A stretch of DNA of 64,000 nucleotides from the NCBI RefSeq assembly GCF_014805625.2, contig NW_023998464.1, positions 8,848,300-8,912,299 of the forward strand, read 5' to 3'. Of this stretch, positions 35,851-49,611 are shown one piece after another. This DNA comes from Glossina fuscipes (Eukaryota; Arthropoda; Insecta; Diptera; Glossinidae). A model generated the notes under the pieces. The model did not search any database. It saw nothing but the letters and a program-made list of their open reading frames with translations, and had not been told where the DNA came from. The number at the start of each line of letters is the position of its first letter. The first letter of the stretch is position 1. A program made the position numbers and the translations under genes.

Positions 35851-37344
35851 CTGTAAAACAGGGAAAGCTCATCACTGATAATAATGTATTAAATAATAAT
35901 GAAGCAGACAGAGATTTATGAGTAAAATAAAATCATTTAAAATACAAAGAAAACTTATATCTAATATATAATAATCGTCAATAAGTATCGAAATGTATTG
36001 CATCACAGCTAAACCTAAATAACGCAACTTAAACAGGAACAACAACAACAAAAACAAAAACGGTGTAGAATCGTCACACGCCTACAAGCCTAGTTTGCCA
36101 ACGAAACAATATGAAAAGCAAAAAAAATAAAGTAATAATAATAAATATTCAAACACACACACACAGACACTATCTCCATACACCTCTAACACCTTGTCAC
36201 CCACATTAGTATCTTGGAACTTTTCAACCCAAATCCCAAGTGCTCTTCAATCATACGCCACAATCTACAAAGTCTCTCTTGCTCTCTTACTCTCTTTTAT
36301 GCGAAACAAAATTCAATTAACAGACATACATACATAATTTAGGGTTTTTCTACATAAACAACCAAAATTTCAATTGAAAAATTAATTTTCATTATTCTAC
36401 ATATTGATATAAATATTTCTATACATATATGCATATATTATGGACTTGAATAAATGTATACATATATGGATAATTATATGCCTTATGTTGTTATTACGTT
36501 AATTATTATCATTATTATTAATAATAAATTAATCGTTTAATCATTTTGTTAAAACATAATCAAATATATATATAAAAAACGAAAATTTATATATACAGAC
36601 AGTATACATATACTATTTACTCCTACTTTAAATATAAATCCGTGTATTCAATTTGTTTTATATAAAAGCTTAAAGTTGACAAAGAAAGTTAAAAATTTTT
36701 AAATTATTTATTATACATTTGCGGGTTCGATTGCTTCGATTTACTACGACTTACCAAAATACAAAAACACTTTCAATAATACTTTCAAAATTCATAATGT
36801 ATTAAGTTATTCCTCATAATTCTTCGCTTAAATTTTTGTGTGGTCTGATCAAAAAGTAAGTAGACCTTTTTTTTGTTTGTCCAAAAGATACTTAATTTTT
36901 AATATTCTTCTTCTTCTGAACTTATAGATACATGCTAAAGCAGCTTCAATCTCTGCAAAAAAAAAACATCTCTTTCACTATTTGAGCTTTTACTGTACTT
37001 TCGTTTTTATTTTTTCTATTGTTGAAAAATGCTGTTCTTTGGGTGTCCTTTTGAGCTCCGGAAACAGAACAATTCGCAATGGTGCACCTCCCCTCTGGGG
37101 AGACATGCTCCAACGCATCATTGTAATTTTTTACTAAAAATATTTGGACATTTTAAAGTTTTAAAAGAATTCTTTTTTTTACTTATTTCATGTTAGAAAT
37201 ATTAGCAAAACTTGCTTAACCCCGAAATGCATAGTGATGCCAATTGTCTACATACTAATTTCACTTAATTTTATCCGAAACCTTAATGTGTGCGTCTCCG
37301 AAAGGAAGTTGATAACATTGACATTACTTTTGGCGGTTAACTTA
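35851..37344. other. Non-coding AT-rich stretch
   Basis: It has TAA/ATA-rich runs, a short CA repeat near 36153-36170 and TA-rich segments near 36560-36620. A mariner-like end word (tggtctgatcaaaaagta) occurs at 36841, but no partner was found. Confidence 0.45.
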
Positions 37345-37346
37345 TA

Positions 37347-37768
37347 CAGTAAAAATTCCTTATTCGCGGGGGATACGTTTCATAAAAATGCCGCGAATAC
37401 AGAAACCGTCAATACGGAATGGTAATTTATATGGCATTATAGGCGATACGTTCCTAGGTGACAAAATAAAAAAAAATTAAATATATAAAAAAATCAATTG
37501 AATTGAATGCGAATGTGCATTTAGTTTTCCCTCTTTAGGCAATTTGTTAATTGGGGAAATTACTTAGCTGAAATGAACTAGATTTGGGATTTTCGCAACA
37601 ATACTTTATTCATTGATTAATAAGGTTTCTTTCATTCTATTTGTTTACATTCTCAAAAACCGCGTATAAAGAAATTTATAGCCGCGAATATGGGAATTGG
37701 TCGCATTTTTTTCGTCCGCGAATAGTGAAACCGCGAATAAATGGAGCGTGAATAAAGAACTTTTACTG
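37347..37768. mobile_element. pogo/Tigger-like MITE (422 bp)
   Basis: The left end reads cagtaaaaattccttattc and the right end, reversed, cagtaaaagttctttattc: 17 of 19 bases agree. The TA dinucleotides at 37345-37346 and 37769-37770 are the target duplication expected for pogo/Tc1-type elements. CAGT ends and repeated sub-terminal ccgcgaata words are known features of Tigger-like MITEs. There is no coding capacity, so it would have been moved by a transposase made elsewhere. Confidence 0.85.
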
Positions 37769-37770
37769 TA

Positions 37771-39599
37771 TTCTTTTTGACATTTGAAGGTTGTGGGTAG
37801 TAAAGTTTAATGTCTTACTTGAAGCGATATTTCTATTTTCTGTTGCCATGTAAGCCATCAATACTTGATGTTCCATTTGAAAATATGCCACATATTTGGG
37901 ATATACTGTACGTTAGTCGTTTATCACGTACACAATGTTACGAAAAATCCGCATCTATTGATTTGCGTTATCATGAAAGTTAGCCGAGCTCAAGCAGCTG
38001 ACTCTGTGGTCCGAGGAACCTATGGGTAAAAAGTAGCGGATTATGAAGGTTCTTATATCTCAGTGGCATGCTGGAAAGACAATAAGTTCGTCACGTGTAG
38101 GCTCTCAGCCGAAAGTGTCAACAAATATGATAAAAAAAGAAACACATCTCCATAGCCTCATCAAAAATAAGATTAAAGATTGCAAGGAATTGACTTTATG
38201 GACAGCTTTTTGGATAATTATAGGATCGGAATTAAAAGTCCCAAGTGACATATTACATTATTTTATCACATGGTTGATATGGCAGTGATTAATTGATAAG
38301 CATTGTATATGAAAAATAACTCAAACCTTACAGTAGATGATTGTTGGTCAGAACTTTCAGATACATTATGCCCTTATAAAACTATGATGGGAATAAAAAA
38401 TGCAGTAATCTAGAAAGGAAAGCTAAAAAACACCAATGCCCCACAAAGTCTACATATGGACTAATGGTAGAGGCCTTGATGAAGAAAGTCGCAGCTCAAA
38501 AAATAGATGCGAACTTCCAGGTTGGAAAGGATTTTCACGGACTGAGTGCAGCAAGGATTCTTCATATCACAACAAAAATTACAATTGCTTTGCTGTTGTT
38601 CATCGATAAATAATATGAATATTCCTATACTAGATTTATTAAATTATTTTTTACGTAATCTATGACCACATTCCCCTAAAAAACAATTTTTTAAAATTCA
38701 AAACCAAAAATTATACATTTAAGGACTAACACGGGCCGTACTCATCAGAGTGCTGACACAAGCGCTTTGATCTTTCGCTGGGCAGCTCGAAGTTAAATCG
38801 ATGCGTTGCTGAGTTTTTGTCTCGAAAATAATAAATCTGAAGATATCCTATTGAGTCACTTAGAAGCAAGACATACTTCAGCTCCTTTCTTACTTGAGCG
38901 TTAATTCAACATATCGCAAATAGGTTGATCTCCCTAAGTATTTAACTTGGGAATATTTCATCATCATCAAGCTAATTTGGTTGATGCTTTTCACACTGCA
39001 TTTTGACCAAAATTTTCTCCGAATATTTCACAAATTTTCTTGAACAACTTCCATTCGAAGTACAAGAGCGTATTTTTACCCTATCAACTTACACATGAAG
39101 TATGCTCAGCGGCAGTTCATGGGTTTTTACAAGAAATTTATTTTCTTGGACCAGACGACTGTGTAAGATGTTCTTATCCTAACGTACTATTAACTTAGAC
39201 ACTCAGTTGTTGTCTTTTATCTGTTTAATTTTTTGTGTATGTAATATTGCTATATGCTACGACAACGTAATTTAACTTACTAAACACTAATCCAACCGCA
39301 TTATCTTTTGGCAACATTATCAAAGAAAACAATTAACTTACCTGATTTCTTTGCCCTTCATCCGAACTACTTGTCATGAATGCCGAAATAACTTCTCGAT
39401 TCTTCGTGAACGTTTGTCTGCCAACATCATCGTAGCAGAGGGTTGGGCTTTCTATTTGTCTCCTTCTGACAGATCCATTAATGTTCTTTATTGTTAGTCC
39501 CTAATGGGTTCGCATCGTCTCCATGGTCTCGACGTCAGATTCTCCCGATTCGCTGTCATCCTTCATTTCTCTACCCATTCTTCACGAGGCATGATGTGA
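37771..39599. other. Unassigned stretch, probable repeat debris
   Basis: An open frame at 38043-38288 and the sequence after it to about 38620 have protein-like patches but match no family I recognise. From about 39360 the minus strand appears to continue the LTR-element relic. Nothing else is supported. Confidence 0.35.
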
Positions 39600-41080
39600 A
39601 TTAGACTTTCTTTGTTAGGATGTCTTGTATTGGCGGATCGTTTAAGCGATGGGTTATGTCCTCTACTGGTATGTTTAGCTTGGTTATATTACTTCCTTGG
39701 CCCACTTGGCGGTTCGGTTCATGGTAGTTCGGTGATATGACAGGGTTGATCTTCGGGAAAAATACTGAGTTCGCAGTTTGCATTCCGGGTCTGCGCACCT
39801 TATTGTTTGTAAGAAATTGAACCCTAAAATTATATCCTCTGTAGCCCGAGGTATTAGCACAAAACGTAATAAACTCGTGAGGCCCCGTAATTGTATAGGG
39901 CATATAAATATACTATCCACTTTTAACATTTTACCACCTGCCAACTGAATTGTTGCTTGATGCGGAATTCCACGATACCTCCTCCAAATTTCTTGTACAA
40001 ATCTTTCACATGCGAAACTAGTTCTGGCTTCTTTATGAATAATAGCAGCACGGTTTGAGTACCTTCGCCTCAAAAGTTAAGCAGGTTGGAACTTCCTTCG
40101 GAGTGTTTATAAGACATTGTGTAGTATAACCTAGTGGCGAGGTTTGCCGGATATCGAACGCATCGCGCCCCACTAGTGATGGGTTCCTTGCCCGTTTTCC
40201 TGGTTGGTAACTGCTTCTTCGCTATTGCTGCATTTTCTTGAATGTGCTTTGCTGGCGGCAACAATCCGTGGGCCTCCTTCCACCCTGGCTACAATATAAC
40301 ACTAGTCGATTTCGGCGAGCTTTCTTTGAGAGTCCTTGACGACCACATTTGCAGCACGTAGGTTGTCTGCTACTGACGGTCTTTTTCTAGGTTGTCTTTA
40401 TCAGTCGTTGCTGGCCCTTCACCACTGCTCCCATTGTCTCTCGGTCTTGTTACTCTGGGCTGCTCTCTGCGGCGATTTCCTGCCGGTATGCTTTCGCCAA
40501 TTCTAATAAATCCTTCAGGGACTTAAAATCATAGCGCCTAATGTGCCATAAATAACCCGGCTAAGCGTGATTGTAAATACCCTCCAACTTCTGTTGCTCA
40601 ATGTAACTTGTAAAAACTATCTCGGGATTTTTACACCCTTCCGCATTTTATCTTCTAGATGTTGACAGCAACGTCCCGGAAGAAAACATTTCAAAAAGTC
40701 GCGTTTAAATATTCCATTCAACTGCAAGTTGTTGTTCAATATTAGAGACGGATGCGAGGTTGGGTCGTTGTAATGCTGGTCTTTGCTTCATTGTTACTCC
40801 GGTTGCTTTGAAATTGACCTTTAACAATACTGATAATTCATTCTGGGCTATTGTGGAATTGAGCTTTTTGTCATGCTCGACGGTGTTACTACCCGGCCAC
40901 TTGTTGCCTCATGTGCCTCTTGTATTGTCAGGAGATGTGTGGCTTCTTCCACTATATGCTCTCCTCTTAAAAGTTTCGATTATCTTTTCCGTACGTCATC
41001 GACCGTATCTAAACCAAATTCTGTCAGGTAGTACAATAATCCGCCCCGATTGCCTTCAATTTGTGGACAAATAAAAAAAA
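39600..41080 (-). pseudogene. Ty3/gypsy-like gag-protease relic
   Basis: On the minus strand from about 41080 the frames give a gag N-terminal block (LLYYLTEFGLDTVDDVRKR). Much degraded gag follows. Next is a zinc-knuckle remnant near 40355-40310, CCKCGRQG with Leu and Arg where His and the last Cys belong. A protease block (about 40070-39690) holds IPHQATIQLAGG, FICPIQL and LIPRATEDIILGFNFLQ. That order is typical of insect Ty3/gypsy elements. The catalytic DTG is not visible: the corresponding part reads IIHKEARTSF. There are several stops and frameshifts. No LTR pair was identified. Confidence 0.7.
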
Positions 41081-44000
41081 ACAACAATAAGGGTTTACAA
41101 TGACTGATCGCGGATGACCGAGTTGGATTAATGTCTCGACGTCGACAGAATTATAAAATTAGTAATTGTGTATACTGTCTGGTGAAGAAATTTTACCTCT
41201 TGTCCTTGGAATGAGATCGTTACTTTTCTTCCTATATTTGTAAATGTAAATTATATAATGACTTACTATATTTTCTTTTATTCTCAATTTATAAAAAAAA
41301 AAATGTTCTCTTCCGTTTTCTAATAATCCTATTTTGAGTTTCAACTACCTCGATTGATTTTTTTTATTCATTTATACATTATTTACATATGCTTTCCTTC
41401 TTTTTTGTCTTTTGGTTGCGCGTTTTAGTTACTTCTCGTTACTGATCATCGATCTGCAATTTTTGCATTTTGGTCGTCCTTCGACTACGTTTAGATACGT
41501 ATAACATAAGCATATGCCTTTGCTTGGTATAACAGCTACAGCAACGACCTTTGAAAGTTAGTGGGATGTTTCTTCCGATGCTTTGCTTATGGTAAAGTCT
41601 TTGCACGGTGTTACTGTGTTATGCATGAATTACAATTTTTTTTTTACATGTAACGTTATAATTGGGTATTGTTACTCCCGTTCTTGGTTTTACTTAGCGT
41701 TTCAAAATTCTACGTAATTGTTGTTCTTTTGTTCAAAGCGTTACTGTTGTTATTGATAACATATACACAAAAAGTGCTTAAGATATTCCTAATCTCAATT
41801 TTGTTTACTTAATGAAGAGACGACATGGTTAGAGCGAGCCTATTATGAGTGTAAGCTGTGAATAAAAGGGATTGCAAAGTCCATAAACGGATGGATTCAC
41901 ACTTAATGTTAGGATTACTAGTATTGTAGATATAAATCCTTGAGATAGAAAAGGTAACTGCGTCTTGGAGTCATTCAAGCCCAGAGATGTATTTTCTTGT
42001 GGGGATAACGGCGTTTCTCATTCCGCCTGGGAAATTTAGTCCTTTAGCGCCGCGTCTGAGATGAAATCATCGTCGCCTTTATTCGATTGGAGACATAAAA
42101 ACTACACGTTTAGAGTCCAAAAAAAATTTTCGTGTTATCGGCACAGGAAATACACATACGGCACACATACACATACAATACGGCTAACAAATGCCCGTGG
42201 AAAAAAGAAATTGGAATGGTTACAGACAAACACAAAGATATTTATAATAATTTTGAAAATTTAGAACATTTCTAGCAAGACTTATACGTCTTCTCCTACG
42301 TCTTTTATATCGTGTTTAAAAGTAATTGTTACACATGTAAGACTCTTACTATCGTTCGCGTTGCTATCATTCATTTTCAGTGAATAAAATGGTAAAAAAA
42401 AACAAAGTTATGTGTGTCAAGCTTAAGGGAAGTCGGAGATAATTTCTGAGCTAGAAATAAAAAATTTAATCATTTTGAAGATTTTGTTAGTCGCCATGGC
42501 AAAATAATTACACGACGGAAATTTAGTAAAAACTTTCTCTGAATTCCGTGGTAACGAATAAGCATAATAGTACTTAACAGAAAAGTATAAAAGCGGTTAG
42601 TTAAAAAAAAGTAAATAAATAGTAAAGTAAGCTGTTTGCGAATGTTTATTTTATAGAGTGTATAAGAAATGAAAGAATTAAATCGTCCTATTCCATCAAA
42701 TGGTACAAATTATGTTCCGAATCATTCTATCCAATTAAAGGTAATGTAAATAACAGTATTTTACTTACCTTTTACAAAGTTAATCAAACTACAACACCGA
42801 AAATAAAATTTTATCAAGAATATTTTTTTTTTATGGAACGTTCTTGAAATTTAGTCGATATAGTGAAAGACCTATTCACGACTGCTACTCTTATACAAAT
42901 AAATAAAAACAATCGCCAAAGCGGCAGCGACCAAGCGACAGTAAAATCGTAAATTCACCTAAATGTATTGACTTTACAGGAGGTAAGGGTAGAGCTTAGG
43001 AAAAGAGGGGCAAGGTCCATTCTTAAAAAGGACGTAAGTGGAGATTACCGTTAGGTTTCGAAAAGAGAAAGAAAGAATAATATGTGGAATATTCGCAACA
43101 GGATTTTTAGACGGTGAGGTGATAGTCTGGCTTTGGAAAATTCAGTAAAGATAGGGCACCGCAATGCGGTTACACTCACTCGCGCCGGAAATATAAGTGA
43201 GAAGGCTCGCCAAGGACACCATTTGATTTAAAAAATAAGCCACTTACTTATAAGGCTCGTAAATGACAATTGAGTTACATTGAAAAGCGAGATGCACTAA
43301 AAATTTATAGAAGATTTGGAATGTTTGGCCAATGCCAAAAATTTATTACCACCAATAATAGTACTAACGCTAAACGGTTGAGGTCTCAACTTCATGAAGA
43401 AATAACAGCACCGTTACTAGGTATGAAGACAATTCAATCTTTGGAAAAACTACTAGAATCAGCTGACGGTCTTAAGCACATCCCGATGGAGATAGCTCAC
43501 CGTAAACCCATCCTGAAGACAGTAAGGATTTGAAGGTAAACACTACACTGCTGTCTCTCTTAACAGAGCTCTTTAAACAGCCTGACAAAAATCTGTTAAT
43601 TAATGTAAGTTAAGATGACGATATGGTTATACTTGGGAGGCTCCTTCATCTATGTAAAAATATAAAAAAATACCATTCAAACCACCTAAACAAATTTATG
43701 TTCGACTTCTTGTAACTTTCAAACAAGCTGAACAAATTCGACTTTCCAGAATTATGTTTACTCAATTTTTTAAAATTAGTCTTTTAGCATATACCAGCAA
43801 TTGCGTGAAAGTGGTAAAATCCGAGGAAAAAAGTTCCTTTTGAGAACTATTTTGGTAACATAACAAACTTCGTAAATTGTTTAAAATAGCAGGATTTGAA
43901 TTTGTTTAGCCATTTTTCAAAAGCATCTTCATACATATTCATGTGGTGCGCAAAATATATATACAGCTATATATTAATAGTAACTAGAGGTAGATGACCC

Positions 44001-44824
44001 CAACATCAGGCACCAGTAAGAACGCTAATCCATAGCCCGCCATCATTGCTCGTAGAGTTCTAGAAAAAATCGTTTAGCAACCAGCGTTGTGGTTGCTCGA
44101 GGGTTACTAGTTGCCACAATGGATAAAGAGGCTCCCAGTTTAGAAAACTTCGCTCAAAGAATTCAAGGGATGGAAACAAATACCTGGTACTACTCAATTT
44201 GAGGTGAATAACAGTATTTCTTAAAAAGTGTAACTACCTTGCACTCTTTCAGTGATCCGGCCCAGAATATTTCGTTTCTTACAAACCTTTGGCGCTGCAA
44301 TCACGTATTCTGATCGAAGTATCAATTAGCTAAACGCAAAAAATCGTCCGCTACATGCAATTAAAATAACGGAGTTTATCCAAGAAGTCCAATCGAGTGG
44401 AGAATAAAAAGGTATCAGTAAATAAAGGAACAAAAAAAACATTTGGATAAGAATATGAACAGTGAAGAAAATCGCATAGTCGCATAATTGAATGTGGATT
44501 ATTAAGACATTAATAGGAATTTAAATCAGTCAATAGCTCGCGGTGAAAGATGATAGACTGTTTAAGTTAAAATGTAAATCCCGCCATGCAGGCTTTGATT
44601 GATTCAGAGATAAACAAATAGTTAGCCCAGACAACGAGAAGTTCTTATAGCTTTATCATTCCATTACCTACGAAAAGACATAAAACGAGATTGAGTATGG
44701 ACATCAAACGCCTAGAAATATACTCCAAATCCACAGGCACGTTCGAAAATAAAACCGTTTCTAGATCGATTAAAAAAAACAAAATATAAGTTGATTTAAA
44801 CAATATATATTAGAAAAACCTTGG
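41081..44824. other. Unassigned stretch, probable LTR-element and other repeat debris
   Basis: It may include the LTR region of the minus-strand gag relic (41080 onward). A + strand frame at 43270-43533 contains LRSQLHEEITAPLLGMKTI, which could be gag debris of the element whose RT scrap follows at 44860. I could not confirm an LTR, a primer-binding site or a host exon. Confidence 0.3.
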
Positions 44825-44859
44825 CATTTGCGGCTCTGGAGTGATAATTATGCCACGGG

Positions 44860-45145
44860 GAAAGTCGTGCTGCTGGACTTGCATTCGGCACTGGTAACTT
44901 TCTAAAGTATACCAGATGCTGTTACAAGCGCTGACTGAGAGTTGCCCGTAATTGCATATTTAGATGATGTTATCTTTATAGAAAAAAACATTGAAGAACT
45001 TTGCCATGAATTTAACCATCAACGGTCTGCTCGATCCATGCCAGAAACAGAAATAGTCGTCGTTAGCGGTCGCGATGAAAATATTGAAGAGATTACGAGG
45101 CGTCAAGGGAGATGTAATCTTAACAAAAAGAACCGCTCATTCTGA
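44860..45145 (+). pseudogene. LTR-retrotransposon reverse transcriptase scrap
   Basis: The readable part is PVIAYLDDVIFIEKNIEELCHEFN, the YLDD catalytic box of Ty3/gypsy-type RT with its usual following helix. Just upstream, in other frames, are GLAFGTGNF and QMLLQALTESC, which fit the FG-x-APA-x-FQ...L segment before it. Frameshifts separate the pieces, and little else of the pol gene is recognisable. Confidence 0.5.
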
Positions 45146-45342
45146 ATTTAAAAAATTTCTTATGCAACCGTGCCAAAAGTCCCTATTTACTGACGTTTAT
45201 ATCGAGTAAACTTTGATTTCATATATGTACCCTTTGCCCCTCGTTCATATAGTTTTCTATTTCTTTATCATAACAAAAAAATATATAACCAAATATTGAT
45301 TAGTATTTTTATTACTGCAGACAACGTGGACTGTTTATCCAT

Positions 45343-45477
45343 TTTCCCGAAACAGTTTACTGCAATTCGCCGTTCTTTAGCCGCACTGCCCGTCGTCGGA
45401 ACAACCTACCTGCTATCGTTTTTCCCGACGTTTCCGTTGCTCCCAATTTAAAGACACGTGTGCGCAAAGGGCGGTAG
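45343..45477 (+). pseudogene. Non-LTR retrotransposon ORF2 C-terminal scrap
   Basis: One frame, 44 codons and a TAG, reads SPFFSRTARRRNNLPAIVFP and then APNLKTRVRKG. This is the usual end of jockey-type ORF2 proteins (SPFF-RTA-LWN-LP...VF, then an N-L..FK..V helix). The RT itself is not preserved next to it. Confidence 0.6.
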
Positions 45478-45809
45478 CTTCTTTGTCGCTCTATCTGTAC
45501 CTACAATACTTCTTGACTACTTACCACCACGCCAACAAATTATAATTTGTTGCGGTTATTCTGGCCCAACAATAAGAACATATGTATATTGTTTTTGTTT
45601 ACTTTAAAAAAGACACGTTTGCTATTTTACATAGATATTGTGGGCATATGTATGCATTGAAGATGTGGAGGATGTGCATTTGACATTGATTATTGATTGA
45701 ATACGTGTGTAATTGTACATCGAGCTTTGAAAATCAAATAATGTCGTAGCGGCTGATATGGACCATACGTTTCGACTTCTTGTACCTTCAACATAGTCTA
45801 ATTTTATTA

Positions 45810-46030
45810 CACTCTACACCACTTGTCCTACAAGGGTATGTTAAGTTAGTACAGATATATGTAACACCCAAAGGAACTTCAAATAGACTCACCTTTTCTT
45901 ATAAAGATCGATTTAGAATCACTCTTCGAATTGATCTAAGCTTGCCGGGCTGTCTGTCCATCTGATATCTGTCTATTTATAACGCCTTACTTTAAATAGT
46001 TTTTATAAGTAAAAAAAATCCTCGACAGAA
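45810..46030 (+). repeat. Dispersed fly repeat, family B copy
   Basis: It shares, in order, caccacttgtcctacaaggg and gatttagaatcactcttc, followed by a word like gatctaag, with the sequence at 63413-63530. It then runs into a gtctgtccatctg block. It is non-coding. Confidence 0.5.
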
Positions 46031-48399
46031 AAGCCTAATTAACAGTATTTCGCCTGCCTAAATTGACTTGCAATTTTTAAGGTAAATTTGTATCGCGTTA
46101 GCTGACGTTTTGCCCATCCTCCAATATGAAATCTTTCATAAAAAGTGTGGCTTTACGTGGGAATAATGTATACTTAATGTAGGAAAGACATCCAACTTCT
46201 AGTTCGAATTAAGATATGGTTAGGTTCCTTCCAAATTAAGAAACGTAAAATGTGTTTGTGAACGCTTAAGGTCATAGTATCTCATATTGGAACAACATTT
46301 GCAAAATTCTGATAATCGTAGTTATTATACATTTATTAAATACTTTGTTATTCAATTTTTATATTTTCTTTTAAGAACAGATCTAAAATATTTAGATTGT
46401 GCGGAGTGGAGACAAATTACACTAAATTTTGCGAATCAACCAAATCTATAACTCGGTATCTCGCTAGTTAAAAAAGTATTAAAAAATAGTCCAAGTTAAG
46501 TCGCCTGAATATATATTAAGGTTTTGTGGCTTAAAAATGGAACATAAAAAAGCAAATCTAATATTATGGAAACTTTTCAAAAACTTTAAACATAAAAGCC
46601 AGCGCATGATGCAAGCCGTTAAATGAACTATAAGAGGTTAGCTAATGCACTTTAATTAGCGTTGGTAAACTCCTTTAAAAACTTTTTTGACGCTTTGTTT
46701 TGTTGTTGTACGCCATGAAGAAGGATTTGAATATATCATCGGTCTTATATTTTCTGTCCGCAAAGTTGTATTTACCTTTTCTTTTTTTTTTTTTTTTTTT
46801 AAGGGTCTAAATATTTATAAATTTAAATTTATCTTAAAACAAGTCTTCATAAATATGCGCTCGTGCCCTCGCACACCTATGCGTATGACAATGATATTTA
46901 AATAATAACTTAAAATTATCGATTATCTAATCAAATACCATTTAAACCAAATTTAAAACTACTTAATTTTCATTTAAGCTCTATAAGTATGTGGACTCGC
47001 CTGAAAGGATACAATAGAATAAAAGAAATAGGAATTGATTTAACATTAAATCTATTTTTGTCCACCTTAACCACAGCACAAATGAATTAAATAAATGCTA
47101 CTTAAGAAAGAGCATAAGACACGATCAGGAATTAGTAAATGAAATTAATGAGGTTAGTAGTTCACTAGTTGCTGCATTAAATTTAACGATATATTTACCA
47201 TGTAATAACAAAAGTAACTTCTATCAACTCCAACCTACTCCTAATAATTGCTTAGCCATTACAAAGTTGGATGATAATGCAATGTTTGCAACTTGCCTTA
47301 AATTGGTCTTTTAAAATCTATATTTAAAAATGGTGCGATGAATATTGCTTTGTCAATAAATGCTTGCCATAAATAACTTGCTAAGAATAAGCCTAACGTT
47401 CACTTGAACCGCAAATTCATTAATATTCAACCAAGCATTCGATACAAATTAAATTAATCATGAATAGTCATTCTATATGCATTAAATAAGTCCGCTTAAT
47501 GTAAAACCAGAAAGTAGTTTCAACGCACTGTCATCATTCCTTGATAATTAAAAAGTTAAAGCAAGCAACAGAAAATCGAATAATATCTCAACAAAATTTT
47601 TTATGAAATAACTCTTATGAGTTAGAGAAAATAAACGAATCGATCAAGTTACCTTTACAGGCGTAACGTGTTAGGAGCTACGGGAATAGATGATACATTT
47701 GCATCTAAAAGAAGAAACGGCTGCAATACACGAGAAGGTGTTGCAAGTTGATATATTAAGTAGACATTCCTCTTCTTAATTAACATATGTTCTGACCGAT
47801 GAGTTATTTTCTCACGTAAATAACATCGAAAGACCGGTCCTAGTGTCATATTCTCCTTGGAGGATGCAAAAGCCGTATAACTAGTAATGGACAATGATGA
47901 GAATAATATATTTTCTACCATTACCTCGAAATGAACGTTTCTTTCTTCTCATAGAACAAGTCGACCGTGACTTACGTACGTATATCCGTGGTATACCTTA
48001 CCGGTGATCAAAAAGTACATTAGTTCTTGTATTTAAGACGTCTTAACTATGGTTTTGATTGTGAAGAACTATATTCAACACTTAATCGAACACAAACAGA
48101 GCAAGTTAATCTTCTTCTTCGCACCTATCAGCTGGAGAATCTCTTTCTTGTAACTATTTCTCGAAAGAACCAATGGTAAGTTCTGATAAAACCTGATTTT
48201 TATTGAAAATTTTACATTAATTCCGCGTTAATTCCGTCAAAAGATTCTTTGCGCAATATGCGTTTTCATATCATAAACCACTTTTAATACAAGGGTGCGT
48301 TAAGCTTTGCGAGTGCGCAAAATGCATATGAAATTGAGATAAACCCTCCTTTTCTCACACCGGCCGTTTTACAATCACGTTCTGAGCCAACTTAAGCTT
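46031..48399. other. Non-coding stretch
   Basis: It is AT-rich with a 20-bp T run near 46781-46800. No supported exon or element was found. Confidence 0.35.
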
Positions 48400-48850
48400 G
48401 TGAATCTGTCTGCCCAGCTGCAATCTGTCCATGAATTTTTGTGTACAATGTACCGGCCGCCGTTTTTATCATACTTTGTTCAATATTAAAAATGCTTTTT
48501 TCAATCAGTTTCCCAACGTACGCAAAGTTTCAGCAACGTTTTATGTTGAAAACTCGATTCAAAGCCGCTCTCTGAACCGATCTAAGTGGTCTGTTCGTCT
48601 GTTCATCTTGTTTATTTGTCTTCAACCTACGGGTTGCATTTTTTGAGATATTTTGACGAAATTTGGTACATTGGACATATTATGAATAACTGTAGAATGC
48701 TACTTAATGATGGGCCGTGACCCGCTATAGTGCTTTGTGTTTTACATTTTGTCATAATGGATTCGCGATATCTACGTACACACAAATCATTAAAACTGTT
48801 CTGTGAAAATCCGCGCCAAGCAAACCAGTAAATCTCCTCGTCGGACATTC
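48400..48850 (+). repeat. Dispersed fly repeat remnant
   Basis: It contains ctgtctgcccagctg, gtctgttcgtctgttcatc, ttttgagatattttgacgaa and gatgggccgtgacccgcta in the order seen in family A/B repeats. The open frames here are chance. Confidence 0.5.
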
Positions 48851-49611
48851 CTCTTTAACAAATTTTTATGTCCGCAGTTGGTCTTTGTCCTATTGAAAAA
48901 AAAACGTTGGACTTCTTTTATGCACAATGTATTAAAAACAATTACTCAAATATCTCAAATTTGAAGACAATCGGATACAGCTGGAGAAAGCCAGCGGTTC
49001 TGCAAACTTGAGAATCATGGTTTCGAGACTATGTGATGAAGTTTTAAGCTCAAAATTGAAAAAAAAACAATGAGGTTCTGCACGTCTTAGGTCGTTCAGT
49101 GGGCCCATAATTAACTTTATGACTCATCTTATATTGGAAGTAATCAAAAAATTGATCCGACCCGAATCATTTGCAATAGCGTTCGTCTTTAGGCCATGTA
49201 TCAGATTTCTATCCATGTCAAGTTTTGTTGAAGTTACAAGCCGCAATTTTTGAGAAATTTCGATAAAATTTTGGACAGTGAGGTGTTTTCACTCAAGAAC
49301 GAACACTATCGAAAATGGTTCGAAGGTCGACGTTTTCGACCAATTCCCTATATATATATATATATAACACGCTATTCCGAAAAGTCGTTATATGGAAAAA
49401 AATTTCGATTTTCAAAATGTCTCGGCAAAAGTGGCTAAGTGGCACTATTAGGCCTTTCTAAATTGGTATGAAAACTTTAGACCGGCTATGGCAATTTTTG
49501 AACCCTCTAATATAACGAAAAGTAAAGTTCACATGACAAAAAGGTATAATTTTCGATGTTTCATGAAGAAAATTATATTATAGAAGTAATTCAACATAAA
49601 AAAATCAAGTG

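Noticed and set aside
36841..36870. Mariner-type terminal word tggtctgatcaaaaagta
   Set aside because: No inverted partner or transposase remnant was found within a sensible distance; a loosely similar word near 48007 is too far away.
38043..38620. Possible pogo-type transposase next to the MITE
   Set aside because: No DNA-binding or DDE motif could be recognised in any frame.
40760..41074. + strand hydrophobic open frame of 104 codons
   Set aside because: It is antisense of the gag-like block on the minus strand.
43270..43533. 87-codon + strand frame as a host gene
   Set aside because: It is isolated, surrounded by stops, and lies between LTR-element scraps; gag debris is likelier but not demonstrable.
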